64,000 nucleotides of DNA, taken from Peptoclostridium sp965368085 (GTDB lineage Bacteria; Bacillota; Clostridia; Peptostreptococcales; Peptostreptococcaceae). The notes under the pieces are model-generated. The model saw only the letters and a list, made by a program, of their open reading frames with translations, ran no database searches and had not been told where the DNA came from. A program made the position numbers and the translations under genes. This document shows positions 50,818 through 59,559 of the stretch, piece by piece (the first letter of the stretch is position 1; each line of letters starts with the position of its first letter). The DNA is taken from positions 1 through 64,000 of the forward strand of contig CBDULP010000002.1 of the NCBI GenBank assembly GCA_965368085.1, read 5' to 3'.

Positions 50818-51339
50818 TTGGAGAACAAAAAGAATGTATCCATAATAGGCTTCATGGCAAGCGGTAAAAGCACAATAGGAAAGGCGCTTGCAGATAGGCT
50901 CTCATACAAGTTTGTGGACACGGATGAGCTTATAGAGAAAAAAGAGGGAAGGTCGATAAAGAACATGTTTGAAACCGGTGGGGAGGGCTATTTCAGGGAC
51001 GCAGAAAGCCGTATGGTTGAAGAGGTGTGCGCGATGGAAGGGCTGGTTGTCTCCACTGGCGGAGGAGCGATTTTAAGGTCCCGGAACGTGGATGTTCTCA
51101 GGAAAAGCAGCACTGTTGTATGGCTCAGGGCAAACAGAGAGACCATACTTGAAAACCTTAGGCGCTCTGCAGATGTAAGGCCCCTCATGAAAAAAGGGGA
51201 GCAGGAGGCCAAGGTCGATAAAATGCTTTTTGAAAGAGCGCCAAAATACGAAAACGCGGCCCATTTTATTATGGATGTAGACGGCAAGAGTGTAGAGGAC
51301 ATAGTTGTTGAAATACTGTTCAATTTGGGTAAAATATGA
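50818..51339 (+). CDS. aroK: Shikimate kinase
   Basis: The 173-aa enzyme phosphorylates shikimate in aromatic amino-acid synthesis. It has Walker A GFMASGKSTIGK, substrate-binding DTDELIE, GGEGYFRDAE, STGGGAIL and the lid ADVRPLM. Start TTG 50818 is nine bases after AAAGGGG; an upstream frame start would add 48 unrelated residues. It lies at the end of the pilus operon and just before efp, an arrangement that may give co-transcription with neither. Confidence 0.92.
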   Translation: MENKKNVSIIGFMASGKSTIGKALADRLSYKFVDTDELIEKKEGRSIKNMFETGGEGYFRDAESRMVEEVCAMEGLVVSTGGGAILRSRNVDVLRKSSTVVWLRANRETILENLRRSADVRPLMKKGEQEAKVDKMLFERAPKYENAAHFIMDVDGKSVEDIVVEILFNLGKI

Positions 51340-51392
51340 TATCATAACAATGTGAATTTTTAGCAGAGCATTATATAATATGGAGGTATACT

Positions 51393-51950
51393 ATGATATC
51401 AGCAGGAGATTTTAGAAAAGGTGTAACATTCGTAAAAGACGGTCAGCCATGTCTAATTGTTGACTTTCAGCACGTTAAACCAGGAAAAGGGGCTGCATTT
51501 GTAAGAACTAAGTATAGAGACCTTAAAACTGGAGCTACAAGAGAAGAAGCATTCAACCCAGGAGACAAGTTCCCTAAGGCTAACATAGAAACAAAAGAAA
51601 TGCAGTATCTTTACAGCGATGGAGAACTTTACTACTTCATGGACAATGAAACGTATGAGCAGACTCCACTTCAGCACGAGCAAGTTGAAGAGGCTATAAA
51701 ATACATAAAGGAAAACGACGTCGTAGTAATAAGATTCTACGAAGGAGCTGCATTCCAGGTTGAGGCGCCTAACTTCGTAGAGCTTGAAGTAACTGAAACC
51801 GAGCCGGGAGTAAAAGGAAACACTGCATCAAACGTTACAAAGCCTGCCACTGTTGAAACAGGAGCTATAGTACAGGTTCCAATGTTTATAAACGTTGGGG
51901 ACAAAATAAGAATAGACACTAGATCAGGTGAATACATGTCTAGAGCATAG
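51393..51950 (+). CDS. efp: Elongation factor P
   Basis: EF-P relieves ribosome stalling at polyproline. The 185-aa protein has the three beta-barrel domains with domain I starting MISAGDFRKGVTF. The loop that carries the modified residue reads HVKPGKGAAF, with Lys32 as the candidate modification site. Domain III ends FINVGDKIRIDTRSGEYMSRA. RBS GGAGG. Two terminators follow. Confidence 0.96.
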   Translation: MISAGDFRKGVTFVKDGQPCLIVDFQHVKPGKGAAFVRTKYRDLKTGATREEAFNPGDKFPKANIETKEMQYLYSDGELYYFMDNETYEQTPLQHEQVEEAIKYIKENDVVVIRFYEGAAFQVEAPNFVELEVTETEPGVKGNTASNVTKPATVETGAIVQVPMFINVGDKIRIDTRSGEYMSRA

Positions 51951-51959
51951 TAGTCATTG

Positions 51960-51988
51960 CAGATGCCGGTTTCGGCATCTGTTTTTTT
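51960..51988 (+). terminator. Terminator of efp
   Basis: CAGATGCC and GGCATCTG pair around GGTTTC and are followed by TTTTTTT. Confidence 0.9.
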
Positions 51989-52008
51989 ATGATTTTAGAA
52001 ATTATCAC

Positions 52009-52036
52009 AAAAACCATCACAAAATGATGGTTTTTT
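52009..52036 (+). terminator. Second terminator after efp
   Basis: AAAACCATC and GATGGTTTT form a stem with a seven-base loop followed by TT and further T-rich sequence. Confidence 0.7.
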
Positions 52037-52150
52037 CTGTTTTTTCACGTTTAATTTTTAAATTAAGCATAATAAATGCAATATCATGTTAGAATTCGCT
52101 TTGAATAGGTATAAAAAAAATATACTCTTTTAAAAACAGGGGGGATTGTT

Positions 52151-52678
52151 ATGGGACACAATAAGATAAACGAATTAGATGAGCTTATAAAAAAAGGCGT
52201 TAAGTTTACTGAAGACGACAGACATACACTCAAGTATATAGAATGGCATAATAATTGCTTTGAGGCTGTAAAGAATATATATGAAAAAAAATCCGAGGAG
52301 TACAGGAAGTTGAGGGAGAGTTCCACTGTAGAAGGTATGCTTCTTAATTTGAAGATCATATCAACTAAGGAAAAAGCTAAATTTATACGAGAGGGTAATA
52401 ATTACTGGGAGAATGATTACATTGAAGAGGATGCCATGGATAATGAAATAGGGATAAGGATACTTTCTAAGATAGACCTTTTGAATGAGAATACAGAAAT
52501 CAAGAGAGAAATAAAGGAGCTTTTCAGAAGTGTAAACAAGGAAGTCAAAAGGCAGGATGTGGACTGGGCTAAAGTAAGGGAGCTGCTTAAAATGAGCTTT
52601 GACTATGGAATGGAGGTTGCGCCTGACATAGTGAGGTTTGCAGAAGCCTACTATGCATCTGGGGCAAAGATGGGCTAA
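52151..52678 (+). CDS. Hypothetical cytoplasmic protein, 175 aa
   Basis: I do not recognise a family. The protein is almost wholly helical and charged, with no membrane segment, signal or metal motif. Segments such as HTLKYIEWHNNCFEAVKNIYEKKSEE and AKVRELLKMSFDYGMEVAPDIV suggest a compact helical bundle. The ATG follows AGGGGGG, a strong site. It is 41 bp upstream of a small zinc-ribbon protein and probably co-transcribed. Confidence 0.7.
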   Translation: MGHNKINELDELIKKGVKFTEDDRHTLKYIEWHNNCFEAVKNIYEKKSEEYRKLRESSTVEGMLLNLKIISTKEKAKFIREGNNYWENDYIEEDAMDNEIGIRILSKIDLLNENTEIKREIKELFRSVNKEVKRQDVDWAKVRELLKMSFDYGMEVAPDIVRFAEAYYASGAKMG

Positions 52679-52719
52679 TCGAGCGGATGCACTAACTAAT
52701 AAGAAGGGGTGAATTGGGA

Positions 52720-53112
52720 ATGAGCGTAAACTATATATATGAAAAGCTGGCTTATATAAAGGGGCTTTCTGATGGGCTGGATATAAAGGAAGATACTAAA
52801 GAGGCGAAGCTTCTTTTAAGCATAGTAGACATGCTTGAAGATTTTGTAGATGTTTTGGCTGACATACATGAAAACCAGGAAGAACTGGAAGAATATATTG
52901 AATCAATAGATGAGGATATTGCTGATATAGAGGATGAAATGTTCGCATTTGAAGACGAAGATGATTTTAACACAGTTGAAATAAGCTGTCCCAATTGTGG
53001 CGAAGTAATATATGTCGATGAAGATCTGATTTGCGATGAAGACATTGAGGTGGTATGCCCAAGATGCAAGAAAGTTATTATGAAAGGCGAGGAAATTGAA
53101 GAAATAGAATAG
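52720..53112 (+). CDS. CD1247-N-type protein with zinc ribbon
   Basis: The 130-aa protein starts MSVNYIYEKLAYIKGLSDGLDI, matching the N-terminal domain found in a clostridial family called CD1247-like. A long acidic coiled-coil (about 45-85, rich in Glu and Asp) leads to a C-terminal zinc ribbon CPNCGEVIYVDEDLICDEDI then CPRCKKV. It may be a nucleic-acid or protein adaptor; the role is unknown. ATG 52720 is eight bases from GGGGTG; the alternative TTG two codons earlier is too close. Confidence 0.78.
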   Translation: MSVNYIYEKLAYIKGLSDGLDIKEDTKEAKLLLSIVDMLEDFVDVLADIHENQEELEEYIESIDEDIADIEDEMFAFEDEDDFNTVEISCPNCGEVIYVDEDLICDEDIEVVCPRCKKVIMKGEEIEEIE

Positions 53113-53120
53113 ACTTGGAA

Positions 53121-53151
53121 AACAAAAGCGGCCGGAGGCCGCTTTTGTTTT
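53121..53151 (+). terminator. Terminator after CD1247-like gene
   Basis: AACAAAAGCGGCC and GGCCGCTTTTGTT form a 13-bp stem with a GGA-type loop, followed by TTG. Confidence 0.8.
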
Positions 53152-53207
53152 GTATACCATTAATAGCATTTCTTTTGATGAGATACTGGAGCTGTGTGCA
53201 AAGTAGA

Positions 53208-54314
53208 CTAAACTTGCGACTGGGCTCTTCTTTTGAAATCGTCCTGTATTTCCTGGAGTTTTTTGCTGCCTTCTTCTCTTTTCCTTTTGTTGTCTTCTTG
53301 TATTTGCTTTGTCTCTTCTATTCCCTTTATTATTGTCTGCCAGGTTTTTTCAAGCGTTTCAACACTTATTGAGCTTCCACCTGAAAGCTGTGCCAATAGT
53401 TTTGATTGAAGGGCTGTATTTTCGGCATTTTTAAGCAGCAGCTCGTTGGTCTTTTCGTCAAGAGCCGCCATTGCCTTTGCCTGTATGGCCTGCCTCTTAA
53501 GTGTGATGGCCTGTATCAGAGACTGCTTGAATATAGGTATTGTAACTATGAATGCCGAATTTATCTTTCTTACAAGGTTGTAGTTGCCCTTTTGTATCAT
53601 TTTGATCTGGGGCATTGTCTGCAGCGACACGTTTTTCGCAAGCTCAAGGTCGAATATCCTTTGCTGCATCATTTCGTCTATCTGCAGGGCGTTTGAAAGG
53701 TTTATATGGTCTATTTGTTCGGCTGAAGGCGACTCCGCCTTGGCTTTCATCTGAGGGATGAAATTGCCCTGAATCTCCGCTAGAACCTTTTTTCCCGCCA
53801 AAATGTATTTTTCGAGCATTTCGTAATAGTCCATGTTGCGTTCGAACATGTCATCGAGCATTGAGTTTGAATTTTTAACTTCAGACTCGTATTCCTTGAG
53901 CTGGACGTATACTTTGTCCATTTCGCTTCCCATGGTATTGTATTTTTGGAAAAGTGCGTCTATTGAGTCCTTTGTCTTTTTGAACAGCCTGCTCAAAAGA
54001 CCGGCCTTTTTCTCTTCGTTGCTGAAGTCAGAAGAGTCGAACTTGTCCATTATCTTGTTCAACTGGATGAGAAGCTGGCCTGAATCCTCAACTGATGTTG
54101 TCTGTATTGTCGCCAGTATCCTGTCTGCGAATTTTGAGATCTCATGAGCCGTTTCGTGTCCAAATGCGGAGATTGTCTCTGGCTTTGAAATGTCGATTTG
54201 ATTTGTCAAAACTACCACTTCGTTAGAATGCTGCAGTTTGTCCTCGACCTCCTGTGTTTTTTTCTGGATGTCAACTTCATATTTTTCTTCAGTCATAGTG
54301 TTTGTATTTTCCAT
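53208..54314 (-). CDS. TelA/KlaA toxic-anion resistance family protein
   Basis: The 368-aa cytoplasmic protein is a TelA-family all-helical protein (B. subtilis YceH-like). Matching blocks are SAFGHETAHEISKFADRIL, LLSRLFKKTKDSIDALFQKYNTM, MLDDMFERNMDYYEMLEKYILAG and GNYNLVRKINSAFIVTIPIFKQSL. The family is tied to tellurite resistance, phage/colicin tolerance and Ter-type stress modules; mechanism unknown. I chose ATG 54314 with AAAGGAG upstream. It is coupled to a YceG-like gene 25 bp upstream. No TerD/TerC-type genes are nearby. Confidence 0.88.
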   Translation of the reverse strand: MENTNTMTEEKYEVDIQKKTQEVEDKLQHSNEVVVLTNQIDISKPETISAFGHETAHEISKFADRILATIQTTSVEDSGQLLIQLNKIMDKFDSSDFSNEEKKAGLLSRLFKKTKDSIDALFQKYNTMGSEMDKVYVQLKEYESEVKNSNSMLDDMFERNMDYYEMLEKYILAGKKVLAEIQGNFIPQMKAKAESPSAEQIDHINLSNALQIDEMMQQRIFDLELAKNVSLQTMPQIKMIQKGNYNLVRKINSAFIVTIPIFKQSLIQAITLKRQAIQAKAMAALDEKTNELLLKNAENTALQSKLLAQLSGGSSISVETLEKTWQTIIKGIEETKQIQEDNKRKREEGSKKLQEIQDDFKRRAQSQV

Positions 54315-54339
54315 GTCAATGCTCCTTTCATGTCTATTA

Positions 54340-56829
54340 TTATCTGTTATTGATTCCAAATATGTTCGACCATATGGATTTCCCCTTTTTCCGTGTCATA
54401 TTTGAGTAGGCGTACAGGTTGTGAATGTCCAGATCGAATTTCACATTTTCAAGCTTGTGCACATCGAAATATTTGGAGTTAATATATTTTTCCATGTTAT
54501 TATACCCGGTGGGTGTTATTATAAGTATGTCAAATCCAAATAAATATAAAAAGGCTATAATTATACAGTCTTCCAAACTGAATATGTTTTCGCTGCTGTC
54601 GTATGCCACGAATTTTGGAATGCTGAAAGGGTAGTCGAATTTTTGTATCATATTCAGCAAATTCTTGTCGATATTGAGTATTACCGAGAGTATCTTGAGT
54701 TTCATGTCCTCGTGGTGGTCCATTGTCAATATGTCGGAATCCATTAGGTATTGTATTTTTTCTATCATTGCCTCTTGAAGGGCGGTCTTCAAGTGAGTAA
54801 ACTTGTAAAGGCTGCTTGAAAGCAGTGTCTTTTTTTCTATTTTTCCATTTGAGCTCAAAAGGAATCTGTACGGATATGTGTTGTCCCTTTTTACAGCTCC
54901 ACTCTTTGAATACCCCGAAGGCGTTCCGGTGGAAAAGCCTGAGTTTGAAAATGGAATATCGCTTGTGAAAAAGACATTCTCCGCCGACTTGAACATGTCT
55001 ATTTCCTGGGCGTATTCACCAATGTCTTCGTGCACACCGCTTATCTTTGAAAATATATTCGGGATGAAAACTGTTGTAGAATCAGCCTTGAAGCCTGATC
55101 TGAGCCTTGCCTCTTCTTTCCAAAGTATCTTGAGCTCGTCGTATGTTGTTTTTAGAGTAACCGGGCTTGTATTGTGTTTTTCGAACTGCCACGGCCTGTA
55201 AAAACCGTCTTCATCTGAATATATTATATTTGATATCTCCCTGGATGACTTGTATGCCACTGTTTCGTGTCTTGCAATCCTCTCGGTTTGGGGGAATGGT
55301 TCCAGGGCCTGTTTTTGCGGCAGTATCACTGATTTTGAATACACCTGATTTTTGTCTATACTTGAAAACTCTTCGTCTGAAGACGTGTTTATATAAAGAA
55401 CATCGCAGCCGGACTTTGACATGAGTATGAGGAAGTATATCTCATGAAGCTTTATATCCCCGTAGTAGAGTATTTTGGGATTGTAAGTCTTTTCGCCCGC
55501 ATTTACAAAGTCGAATCCTGAAAACAGAGGATCCATATATTTTTTTGCCCATATCAGCATCTTAAGACAGAAGTTTTTGAGCTTTGTAAAGCTTATGTCT
55601 GGCGTGTTTTTGATGTAAAGGTCGAGCACAAGCTTTAGGTTTTTTTCAAAAGAGCTGTTTATTGTATCGTTTTCGCTTATGTTGGTAATGCCATGTTTTT
55701 TGAGAAAATTGATCCAAAGTATAGAATTCTTGAAATCGAAGTCTTCAAAGAGATTTTTAAGCCCGGCGCCTATGCTTGACGAATTCCTGTCCGACGGAAT
55801 GGGTATTTGCCCTTCGAATTTAACATACAGCCTGTACAGATTTGAAAGCTTTTTGTGTAGCGCATATATGCTGTTGTAATACTTGTCGCTATTGTCGGAT
55901 ATGCCTATGACCCTGTAAAAGAATACTGGAACGATCGGGGAACTGCCTGGCACAAAGCTGCTTCTCTTTTGAAGAGGAGATGTAATGTCGGAAAATATGT
56001 CCGCAGTGCTTTTTAAGGAAGCATTTATTATGTCTTGGGATTCTTTATAGTCGAAATACTCCTTTGGTATGGACGGTATTATGCCGTTGTAGTCAACTTC
56101 CACGCCGATTTTGGAATTGAGCTTCAGCTTTGAATAGGTCTCGTATTTGTCCACTGTTTCAAAGGCGCAGTCGCCCATGGAGTTTACAAAAAGCACGTCG
56201 CAACCCAACATTGAAAGGAATATCAAAAAGTATATCTCGTGGATTTTCACATCCCCCATGTATACTATCTTTGGAAGTGTGATTTTACCAGAAACACTTG
56301 TATTCTTTAAGATTTCATCTATTTGGGGAAGCGTCGTATTTATCCATGACAGCAATTTGGCGCATAAGTTTTTTATGATCGTCACATTTGTATTTTTGTT
56401 GTTGGCCATGAAAAGCGAAAGGACCTTTCGAAATGACGCCACTGCAGAAACGTTTAAAATGTCATTTGAAGTCCTGTAGAATGAATCATTTTTTTCAAGG
56501 TTTTCACAGACGCACTTGATGTCTTTAAGGCCGCTGCAATCCGAAAACGAGTGTTTTATGCTTTCTACAGAAGCAGGATCAAGTGCGCTGGATATTTCGC
56601 CTATATAGTGCAAAAAAGGAATGTTTTTTTCAAGCAGCGATATGAAAACAGACCTTATCTGTTCAACATACAAATCTTTGGATGAATCCATGCCTATATA
56701 CCTGTAGAAAAATATGTCCACATCATGCTTTTTAGTGGATATGTCGATTTCGCAGATTGTAGCAAAATCTTTCAGTATGTCATTTGAAATTTTGAGTTTT
56801 GTCGTGAAAATATTACCGTATTTATTCAT
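54340..56829 (-). CDS. YceG-like protein with three repeated modules
   Basis: The ~829-aa cytoplasmic protein belongs to the YceG family, the partner of TelA/YceH in Bacillus. Three related modules are visible: PKIVYMGDVKIHEIYFLIFL..GCDVLFVNSMGD (about 186-220), PKILYYGDIKLHEIYFLILM..GCDVLYINTSSD (about 450-490), and a diverged third copy PKFVAYDSS...AFLYLFGFDILIITPTGY (about 740-790). Each core is preceded by a FFYRYIG/FFYRVIG/NIFSKISG block. Bacillus YceG is shorter, so extra module duplication is likely. Start 56829 follows GGAAGGTG. A TTGACA promoter lies upstream. Function unknown; it has been proposed to belong to a Ter-associated biosynthetic module. Confidence 0.75.
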   Translation of the reverse strand: MNKYGNIFTTKLKISNDILKDFATICEIDISTKKHDVDIFFYRYIGMDSSKDLYVEQIRSVFISLLEKNIPFLHYIGEISSALDPASVESIKHSFSDCSGLKDIKCVCENLEKNDSFYRTSNDILNVSAVASFRKVLSLFMANNKNTNVTIIKNLCAKLLSWINTTLPQIDEILKNTSVSGKITLPKIVYMGDVKIHEIYFLIFLSMLGCDVLFVNSMGDCAFETVDKYETYSKLKLNSKIGVEVDYNGIIPSIPKEYFDYKESQDIINASLKSTADIFSDITSPLQKRSSFVPGSSPIVPVFFYRVIGISDNSDKYYNSIYALHKKLSNLYRLYVKFEGQIPIPSDRNSSSIGAGLKNLFEDFDFKNSILWINFLKKHGITNISENDTINSSFEKNLKLVLDLYIKNTPDISFTKLKNFCLKMLIWAKKYMDPLFSGFDFVNAGEKTYNPKILYYGDIKLHEIYFLILMSKSGCDVLYINTSSDEEFSSIDKNQVYSKSVILPQKQALEPFPQTERIARHETVAYKSSREISNIIYSDEDGFYRPWQFEKHNTSPVTLKTTYDELKILWKEEARLRSGFKADSTTVFIPNIFSKISGVHEDIGEYAQEIDMFKSAENVFFTSDIPFSNSGFSTGTPSGYSKSGAVKRDNTYPYRFLLSSNGKIEKKTLLSSSLYKFTHLKTALQEAMIEKIQYLMDSDILTMDHHEDMKLKILSVILNIDKNLLNMIQKFDYPFSIPKFVAYDSSENIFSLEDCIIIAFLYLFGFDILIITPTGYNNMEKYINSKYFDVHKLENVKFDLDIHNLYAYSNMTRKKGKSIWSNIFGINNR

Positions 56830-56882
56830 TATTGTCACCTTCCGCAAAAGAAAGTTTTTTGTATCTATAGGTTTATTTTTAA

Positions 56883-56910
56883 ATAGTATATCATATAAAC
56901 ATGCTGTCAA
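56883..56910 (-). promoter_or_regulatory. Promoter of yceG-telA operon
   Basis: On the minus strand TTGACA (56910-56905) and TACTAT (56888-56883) with a 16-bp spacer, 54 bases upstream of the start codon. Confidence 0.6.
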
Positions 56911-56991
56911 GTTTTACAAAACTTTTAAAATCTAATAAAATATAGTACATGGACACGTAATTTATAAATGGAGTGGAGATGAGGTATATAT

Positions 56992-57951
56992 ATGAAATTT
57001 TTTGATATAAAGAGTATAAATGCTCTTGAGCCTGGAAATAAAATAGATGGTTTTTTTCTCATAAAGTCAATTGAGGTCAAAACGGCAAGCAACAACAAGA
57101 GTTATATGGACATTACACTTTCGGACAAGACGGGAGACATAAATGCGAAGCTTTGGGACATGGGCCCTTATCAGGAAGCTACGTATGAAATGGGAAGCAT
57201 TGTAAAGGTGAGGGCTCTTGTAAGCAGCTGGAAAAATACGATGCAGCTCAAAATAGAAAGGATAAGGGAGGCGGCCCCAGAAGACGGCGTAAGCATAGAT
57301 CAGTTTGTGGCGGCGGCGCCATATGAACCGGATCATATGTACGAAGTTATAAACGGATATGTCGACAGGATAGTTTCTGAAGACATAAGGGGAATAGTTA
57401 AGTGCATAGTTGAGAGGAAAAGGGAAAGGCTTATGTACTATCCGGCGGCCAAGTCAAACCACCACGCAATAAGGGCGGGGCTATTGTATCATATGATGAC
57501 AATGCTTTCGGCGGCTGAAAAGCTCATGGAAATATACACATTTTTAAACAGCGACCTTTTGTATGCGGGAGTTGTGCTTCATGACATATGCAAGGTGGAC
57601 GAGATGGACTCCAATGAAATTGGAATGGTATCCGAGTATACCGTTGAAGGCAAGCTTCTCGGGCACATAATACAGGGAATAAAGGAAGTGGAGTCTGCAG
57701 CTGCAGAACTTGGCGTACCAAGGGAAACGTCTATGATACTCGAGCATATGATACTTTCACACCATTTCGAGGCTGAATATGGAAGCCCTAAAAAGCCCCT
57801 CATACCTGAAGCTGAAATGCTTCACTACCTAGATATAATGGATGCGAGGATGTACGATTTCAAAAAGGCCGTTGAAGATACACAGGAAGGTGAATTCTCG
57901 CAGAGGGTTTGGAGCCTTGACGGAAGAAGTGTATACAGGTATAATTTTTAA
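56992..57951 (+). CDS. YhaM-like 3'-5' exoribonuclease (OB + HD)
   Basis: The 319-aa protein has an N-terminal OB-fold (about 15-95; MDITLSDKTGDINAKLWD) and an HD domain (about 155-290) with SNHHAIRAGLLYHMMTM, VVLHDICKVDE and LSHHFEAEYGSPKKP. This two-domain plan is the YhaM/CBF1 family, manganese-dependent 3'-5' exonucleases acting on RNA (and some DNA). The ATG follows GGAGATGAGG. Monocistronic; divergent from the yceG-telA operon. Confidence 0.87.
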   Translation: MKFFDIKSINALEPGNKIDGFFLIKSIEVKTASNNKSYMDITLSDKTGDINAKLWDMGPYQEATYEMGSIVKVRALVSSWKNTMQLKIERIREAAPEDGVSIDQFVAAAPYEPDHMYEVINGYVDRIVSEDIRGIVKCIVERKRERLMYYPAAKSNHHAIRAGLLYHMMTMLSAAEKLMEIYTFLNSDLLYAGVVLHDICKVDEMDSNEIGMVSEYTVEGKLLGHIIQGIKEVESAAAELGVPRETSMILEHMILSHHFEAEYGSPKKPLIPEAEMLHYLDIMDARMYDFKKAVEDTQEGEFSQRVWSLDGRSVYRYNF

Positions 57952-57988
57952 AAAATTGGATTGGAAATCAAAATGTGGGAGTAAGTTA

Positions 57989-57997
57989 TGGTATAAT
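57989..57997 (+). promoter_or_regulatory. Extended -10 promoter of M18 aminopeptidase gene
   Basis: TGGTATAAT is a consensus extended -10, 57 bases before the start codon. A TTTTTACGTAAAAA palindrome lies just downstream in the leader. Confidence 0.6.
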
Positions 57998-58053
57998 TAA
58001 TGAATAATAAATTTTTACGTAAAAATTTTTTTATTCGAGTGGAGGTAAATTAG

Positions 58054-59439
58054 ATGCAGCTTAAACATGAATTTAAAAACGCCTGGAAGGGCATCAGCCC
58101 TTGTGAAAAAGAAGAGGTAATGGCTTACGGCCAAAGATACAAAAAGTTTTTGGACTATGGAAAGACTGAAAGAGAGTGCACTATATTCATAGCCGATGCA
58201 GCCAAAAAAAGTGGCTTTGTGGATTTTAATGACATAAAGGATGGAAAGCTTAGCGCCGGTGACAAGGTGTATTTTGAAAATAGAGGCAAGGGTGCGGCTC
58301 TTTTTGTAATAGGAAAAGAGGACATAGAAAAGGGGATGAATATAGTGGGAGGCCACATAGATTCTCCGAGGCTTGACCTCAAGCCATGCCCGCTTTATGA
58401 GGACTCTGAAATGGCACTTTTCAAGACGCACTACTACGGAGGGGTTAAGAAGTATCAATGGACTTCCATTGCTCTGAGCCTTCATGGAGTTATTGTAAAG
58501 GCCGATGGAGATACTGTGAATGTAAATATAGGAGAGGACAATGATGACCCTGTCTTTTATATTTCGGACCTTCTTCCTCACCTTTCAAAGGACCAGATGC
58601 AAAAAAAGGCTTCTGAGTTTATAACAGGGGAAGGACTCAATGTAATAGCGGGGTCTATGCCAGATTCAAATGAAGATAAAAATGCCATAAAAATGAACAT
58701 ACTCAAGCTTTTAAATGAAAAATACGGAATTGTGGAAGAGGATTTCATAAGCGCTGAAGTCCAGGTTGTGCCGGCTGGAAAGGCAAGAGATGTGGGAATG
58801 GACAGGTCTCTTATAGCGGCATATGGACATGACGACAGAATATGCTCGTTTGCAGGTCTTGAGGCCATACTTGAGATTGAATCGCCACAGCGTACATGTG
58901 CGGCCATATTTGCAGACAAGGAGGAAATCGGTTCTGTGGGAAATACGGGCATGGAATCAAAATTCTTTGAAAATGCGGTTGCGGAGCTTATAAATCTCCA
59001 GGGAGACTATAATGAGCTAAAGCTCAAGAGATCTTTTGCAAATACTAAGGTGCTTTCAGCAGATGTGACTGCAGGATTCGATTCGAACTTCCCGGAGGTT
59101 ATGGACAAGAAAAACAGCGCATATATAGGAAAAGGGCTTGCAATAGCCAAGTATACGGGTTCGAGAGGAAAGTCAGGCTGCAATGATGCAAATGCTGAGT
59201 TTGTCGGACTGGTAAGAAAAATATTCAATGAAAACGGGATTGTTTGGCAGTCGGGGGAGCTTGGAAAGGTCGACCAGGGCGGCGGTGGAACCATAGCGTA
59301 TATACTTGCGAATTATGGAGCCGAAGTTGTGGACTGCGGAGTGGCACTTTTAAGCATGCACGCGCCTATGGAGCTTGCAAGCAAGGTTGATGCATACATG
59401 GCTAAAAAGGGATATCTCGCATTCCTTAAAAACGCATAA
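58054..59439 (+). CDS. M18 family aminopeptidase
   Basis: The 461-aa di-zinc aminopeptidase removes N-terminal residues, preferring acidic ones in many relatives. Catalytic blocks are GGHIDSPRLDLKP (about 99-111), YGHDDRICSFAG (about 252-263), the DKEEIGSVG general-base motif (about 291-299), SADVTAGFDSNFP and SMHAPMELASKVD at the C-terminus. The long DUF-free single domain is standard for the clostridial forms. Cytoplasmic; peptide use fits a proteolytic lifestyle. RBS GGAGG. A large terminator follows. Confidence 0.93.
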   Translation: MQLKHEFKNAWKGISPCEKEEVMAYGQRYKKFLDYGKTERECTIFIADAAKKSGFVDFNDIKDGKLSAGDKVYFENRGKGAALFVIGKEDIEKGMNIVGGHIDSPRLDLKPCPLYEDSEMALFKTHYYGGVKKYQWTSIALSLHGVIVKADGDTVNVNIGEDNDDPVFYISDLLPHLSKDQMQKKASEFITGEGLNVIAGSMPDSNEDKNAIKMNILKLLNEKYGIVEEDFISAEVQVVPAGKARDVGMDRSLIAAYGHDDRICSFAGLEAILEIESPQRTCAAIFADKEEIGSVGNTGMESKFFENAVAELINLQGDYNELKLKRSFANTKVLSADVTAGFDSNFPEVMDKKNSAYIGKGLAIAKYTGSRGKSGCNDANAEFVGLVRKIFNENGIVWQSGELGKVDQGGGGTIAYILANYGAEVVDCGVALLSMHAPMELASKVDAYMAKKGYLAFLKNA

Positions 59440-59448
59440 TATAAATAC

Positions 59449-59500
59449 AAAACCTCTGAAATTCTCAACGGTTTTATTCGAGAACGTCAGAGGTTTTTTT
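59449..59500 (+). terminator. Terminator of M18 aminopeptidase gene
   Basis: AAAACCTCTGA and TCAGAGGTTTT form the outer stem, with an inner TCTC/GAGA stem, followed by TTT. Confidence 0.85.
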
Positions 59501-59559
59501 CTGTTTTGAGATTTGCAAAGTCTCAGGAATTTGATGTAAATTCCTCTGGTGTCATGCAA

